Shown here: positions 59,871 to 64,000 of the stretch, in pieces
Numbering within the stretch: position 1 is the stretch's first letter
Layout: each line of letters starts with the position of its first letter
DNA from: Diospyros lotus
Taxonomy: Eukaryota > Streptophyta > Magnoliopsida > Ericales > Ebenaceae
NCBI RefSeq assembly: GCF_014633365.1
Contig: NC_068352.1
Coordinates: 18,261,310 to 18,325,309 of the forward strand
Direction: 5' to 3'
DNA: 64,000 nucleotides
Position numbers and translations under genes: made by a program
The notes under the pieces: generated by a model
Database searches by the model: none
What the model was told of the DNA's origin: nothing
What the model saw: the letters and a program-made list of their open reading frames with translations, nothing else

Positions 59871-61235
59871 TATATATATGTGTGTGTGTCTGTGTGTGTG
59901 AAATGCTGCATATTTGAAATATAGAGACGAGCAAGGTCACGTGTCTCCTTTAATCTGAAAATATACCATTCATAGAAATGATCTTTTTTGGGTGTATCAA
60001 GCCCCATTTGAGACTATAAGGAGACCCACGAGAAATAGAACAAGGTATCAAATACACTACCAAAAAGGCTTACAGTTCATTAGTATATATACACAAATAT
60101 ATATCTATGCGGCATAATCTGACGAATATAGAACGAATGAGGTGTTTGCATAATTTCCTAACCAACAAAGCCATCCACACAAAAAAATTATGGGGTGATG
60201 TAAATCCCATTTGAACCCTCAAGGAAAGACTCATGAAGCATCAAGCAATCCACATACAACACACTAGATCAGTATATGTACATTTATAAATAATCAACAT
60301 ACAATGAGTAGGAATGGATGAGACAATCATGAGGCTTGCTCGACAAAAAAAAAAAAAAAAATGGTGCAAGGATCACTTGCAAAAATGAAGAGAGAATGAT
60401 CGAAAGGAACTGACCTGAGAAGTAGTTCCAGGACAAATATCGTCGACTGAGCTCTTCCCTTCACTGAGCTTCAAATGGTAGGGAGAGATACATACAGAGG
60501 GCACAGTAACGAGGAGAAAGAGAAACTATGTAGCAACTGGAGAAGAAGAACAAAAATAATGGTAATAGAATCAGGAGGCAATTCACTGCAAAAAGGGAAC
60601 AAAATAAGAAGATACGATGTACCAGAGGATCAAAGGAAAGCGGTTGTAGGTTTGCATGCCTATTCTCGTGAAATGACCAATTCGCCCCTTACTCACGCGA
60701 CAGGCAACACTTTCAAGGACACTCTGGCTACCCATTTTAAATTTAATTTCTCTTTTCTTATTTCACCTATTTTTCTAGTTGAATTTAAACCTCCACTACC
60801 CAAATGAGCTCAAGCCCACATTGTGACCCACTTATCCATTTTACATCTAGGCTCGAATCCTCATTTCTTAACTACTTAAATTAAGCCCATTTGTAATAAG
60901 CCCATGAAATTATCTATATCCATCCTTAGAAATTTTACACTATTAAAATTTTCCATACTCAAACGTTTAAGTAACATAAACATAAAACATAGAACATAAA
61001 ATGTTAAATACTCTAGACCTATTAGTGGGTCATTACAACTATGGCACACACCCAAGATGGGGGTAAATTGGGTGCATAATTTAAAAAATATGATACAACT
61101 TAAAATCTTTTTGATCCAATTAAGGTTTTAGTAATTTAAAACATAAAACATATAAAATGTAAAATGTAAAACTTAAAGAATGTAAAGCAAGAAAGATAAA
61201 TGACACACAAGTGTTCAGCCAACTTGCTCATATTA

Positions 61236-62428
61236 ATTAAGTTTTGATGATTAACAAAAAATGTTTTTATGATATAAATATTTTCTCTTATTTATGCAAA
61301 AAGTAAATTTATTATGAATTAAAAGAGAATTGATTTTAGACATATTTTCTTGTTTTAATAATTTATATCTCAAAAGATTATATTTGAATTTTCAAATTTT
61401 GAATTAAAGGATAATTGTTTTTAGGCATGTTTTCTCTTACTCATACAAAAAGTAAATTTATTTTGAATTAAAGGAGATTGCTTTTAGACATGTTTTGTTG
61501 TTTTAATAATTTATATCTCAAAAGCTTATATTTGAATTTTTAAATCTTGATTTCTTATGTAAAAAGTAAATTTATTTTGAATTAAAGGTTATACATATTT
61601 TCTTATTGTTTGAGAAAGTCTAATTTTTTTTGAATTTCAAACTTTATATTAACCATTTCTTTAGTAGCTAAAATGTTTATAAATACCCCCAAACTCATTT
61701 TTTTAAGATCCAAGTGCTTCTATTGTATATCCAAAGCACCTGAAAGCTCTCAAATGCTCTCAAGCAAAATATCCAATCAATCCGAAACTCTCAAAATATT
61801 AATGCACATCCACTGAAAAGCCACAAGGCAAGTGGAGAAAAATTTTTCAAGTCTTCTATGACAAATCCGAACTTCTCTATTTGAGATTATAAATTTATTT
61901 AAATATTATTGTCTTGTATAATTTGTTTTTAATTGTTTATTTGTGTCTAAGTGTGGACAAATTATTTGTAACATTTAAATTATTATTGTGAATTGTATAG
62001 CTTTCCTAGAACCATTAAAATCTATGTGAATATAGTTTCCAATGTAAGCTAAGAAGGAAATCTTGGTGTAGTGATTGCTTTGAATCCATTGTAATCTAGG
62101 TGTGTATCTAGTTTTCAAGGTGAGTTAGTGTAAAAATTTTGGTAAAATTATTTTAGTGGAACCCCAAGGGTGATTAGATATTGGGAAAGTGGATTAGGTG
62201 TATGTAAAGACACCGAACTACTATAAATTGTCTTATGTCTTATTGTATTTATTTTTCTTATATCATGTGGATTACATTTATTATTAATCTTAAATATAAT
62301 TTATTATATTTATCAAATATATATTTTTCAATAAAATCATTAATTAAGAATATTTATTAAAATTGAGAAAAAATTTAATCACTCAATTCACCCCCCTCTT
62401 GAGTGGTCATACCCTAAGGGACCAACAA
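61236..62428 (+). mobile_element. Sirevirus-type LTR B
   Basis: It starts TTTTGATGATTAACAAAAAATG and ends CAATTCACCCCCCTCTTGAG ... GGGACCAACA. It has a TATA-like TATAAATACCCCC at 61678 and the phrase AGTGGATTAGGTGTATGTAA ... GAACTACTATAAA near the end. It lacks an internal domain. Confidence 0.5.
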
Positions 62429-62429
62429 A

Positions 62430-63785
62430 AAGATTTATAGTAATTCGGCTTAAACTAAGTCTAATCCACTCCCTTAGCTTCCCACTAAGAATTTTAAAAA
62501 TAATCCACTAAAAAGCCTCACATCATTCTAGATAAGCCATTTAACAACAAGTTAGGAAAATACAAATCTCATACTTAGACAAGTAGACTTTCTAGCTATT
62601 AAAGGTAGGAAATACAAGAAATTTACAATAAGAGAGAATCTAAGAGATGAATATCTTAGTTACAAGGTCTCTCAAAATGATACAAGACTTAAAAAAAATA
62701 CAATTGAGAAGTATGAAAATAATTGTAAGCTTCATTTTCATCCATTAGCCTCTTTTAGTTCATCCTTGATTTGTATTTATAGGTATCCTACAAGTTTCAA
62801 ATGAAAACTATTTGTTTTGAGCCATTGGAATTTGAACAACTAGTCGTTTGAAACTTTCTACAAATTAATCGGTCAACAGATGACTTAATTGGTCTACAGA
62901 TGCAATACAAATATTCAGTTAGTCGACAAATTGGATGACTTAGTTAACAGATTCAAGGGTTAGTCGATAGATGAGTATGAATTAGTCGACAGATTGAAAA
63001 AAATATAAGTTTATGCACATAAATAAACAATTTAACTTTCAGAAGAAGTAGTTCCTTATTTTTTGCTTAAATCTTGGGCTTGGCTAGTAACAAGGGTTCA
63101 AAACTTGAGGACACTTTTTATTTTCAGCCCTATTAAAAAAAATTTGATACAACATTTTTAATCAAATAAAAATACAACACTTCAAATATCATCAAGAAAT
63201 TTATCACAAGCTTTTTAACATTAAATTGTTGAAAGTAATTTTCATTTAACATTTTTAATCAATTAAAAACATAATATTCCAAAATGCCATAAGAAATTTA
63301 TTACAAGTTATTTTGGCATTAGATTTAATTTTCATTCAACAATTTTGATTAAATACGAACATAATATTTCAATTGTCATAAAGAAATTTATAGCAAGATT
63401 TTTGATATTTAATTGTATGATGAAATTAATTTTGATCCTTAATAAATCATATAAAATAAATTTAGAGCACCAAGTGACAATTAATAAAGTAATTCCATCA
63501 TGAAATACAAATGAATTTCATCATGTCAAAGACAAAAATATCAATCTATGAAGAACATTCACAGTCTTTTGCATTTGAAAATATTTTTCTTCATTTATCT
63601 AATGATTTAAAACTAATTTGTAAAAATTATTTAATATTAATACTTGTTTTTGCAAATCTCCATACATATAATTCATTCTGTTTTCATTTTCATAAAGGTA
63701 CTTGAATTGATTTTTGTTTAAAAACTTGAAAACCATATATTTAACTAAAGATATAAATCATTTGTTTTTCATCATCAAAACCAAC
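62430..63785 (-). mobile_element. Sirevirus-type LTR C, minus, truncated
   Basis: The minus strand starts TTTTGATGATGAAAAACAAATG at about 63780 and reaches GAGTGGATTAGACTTAGTTT ... GAATTACTATAAATC at 62433. It lacks the last approximately 150 bp present in LTR B. It carries a GTCGAC-type cluster (62865-62995) at a place comparable to LTR A. Confidence 0.45.
62865..62995. repeat. GTCGACAGAT-type motif cluster in LTR C
   Basis: About seven copies of TTAGTCGACAGATT (with variants GGTCAACAGATG, GGTCTACAGATG, AGTCGATAGATG) occur within 130 bp. Confidence 0.7.
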
Positions 63786-64000
63786 CATAAGAGTAAAACA
63801 TCAATATGCACCCATTAAACTTAAGCTATAACTTTGGATTTTCTTATTCCAAACATGATTTTCAACGTTCCATGCCCCATGACTTGATCACCCAACCATT
63901 TCTTTTCCTCTTCCACGCATGACCACTTTCCTTGTCGCATAATCTCCACAAATTAATTATTTGTCCAATCTCAAATCATTTTCCTTTCCAAACCCAAGAA
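63786..64000. other. Window end, nothing recognised
   Basis: This is AT-rich sequence with no frame or repeat assigned. Confidence 0.4.

Larger units (their letters stand above)
52395..61037 (-). mobile_element. Large LTR (about 2.97 kb without insertions), minus, split by two nested LTRs
   Basis: The minus strand starts TGTAATGACCCACTAATAGG at 61037, homologous to the start of the 23578 LTR (TGTAACGACCACAAAATGGG). It ends near 52395 (GGATGGTCACA) with a shared GATGATCTCTTTTCG block. Removing the two nested insertions and their duplications leaves about 2.97 kb, similar to the other large LTRs here. Flanks GCGCA and ACTAT do not match. The body carries the CATTCGRATG motif cluster. Confidence 0.55.

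Overview
This window is nuclear DNA from a flowering plant, most likely a eudicot. The evidence is split genes with GT-AG introns, plant-specific LOB-domain (LBD) genes, Ty1/copia and large LTR remnants, Cassandra elements carrying 5S rRNA-like sequence, hAT and Mutator-like elements, SINEs, and AT-rich spacers. The species is not identifiable by reading. Only four loci look like real host genes: one mitochondrial ribosomal protein L1 (uL1m) gene at the left edge and three near-identical LBD genes in the middle. Almost everything else is transposon-derived.

Layout. 1-2904 (minus): uL1m gene, with four supported exons and a candidate fifth at the edge; its 3' part lies outside the window. 3000-9530: AT-rich spacer with MITE-like elements and a Sirevirus-type LTR. 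9605-12321: probable large LTR with a minisatellite. 13076-17649: decayed Ty1/copia element with both LTRs. 17813-18838: hAT-type element with a perfect 8-bp target duplication. 19328-22055: element with 119-bp terminal inverted repeats that carries a rearranged inverted cluster of Cassandra TRIMs. 23578-26835: large LTR with a SINE and internal tandem duplications.

29900-44965: tandem triplication of an approximately 4.5-kb unit, each unit with one intact two-exon LBD gene (starts at 30273, 34710 and 39328). Unit 2 gained a SINE, unit 3 gained a 2.95-kb solo LTR, and units 1 and 2 differ by inversion of an approximately 175-bp AT-rich segment. 45332-47287: Pack-MULE-like element carrying a fragment that reads like a plant RopGAP exon. 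49057-49328: small hAT MITE. 50337-51457: MITE-like element with a GC-rich insert. 52395-61037: an approximately 3-kb LTR into which two further solo LTRs jumped, each with a clean 5-bp duplication. 61236-63785: two Sirevirus-type LTRs tail to tail.

Functionally, the uL1m gene would supply the mitochondrial ribosome and the LBD genes encode putative DNA-binding regulators. Nothing suggests that they act together. The remainder records nested transposon insertion and decay.
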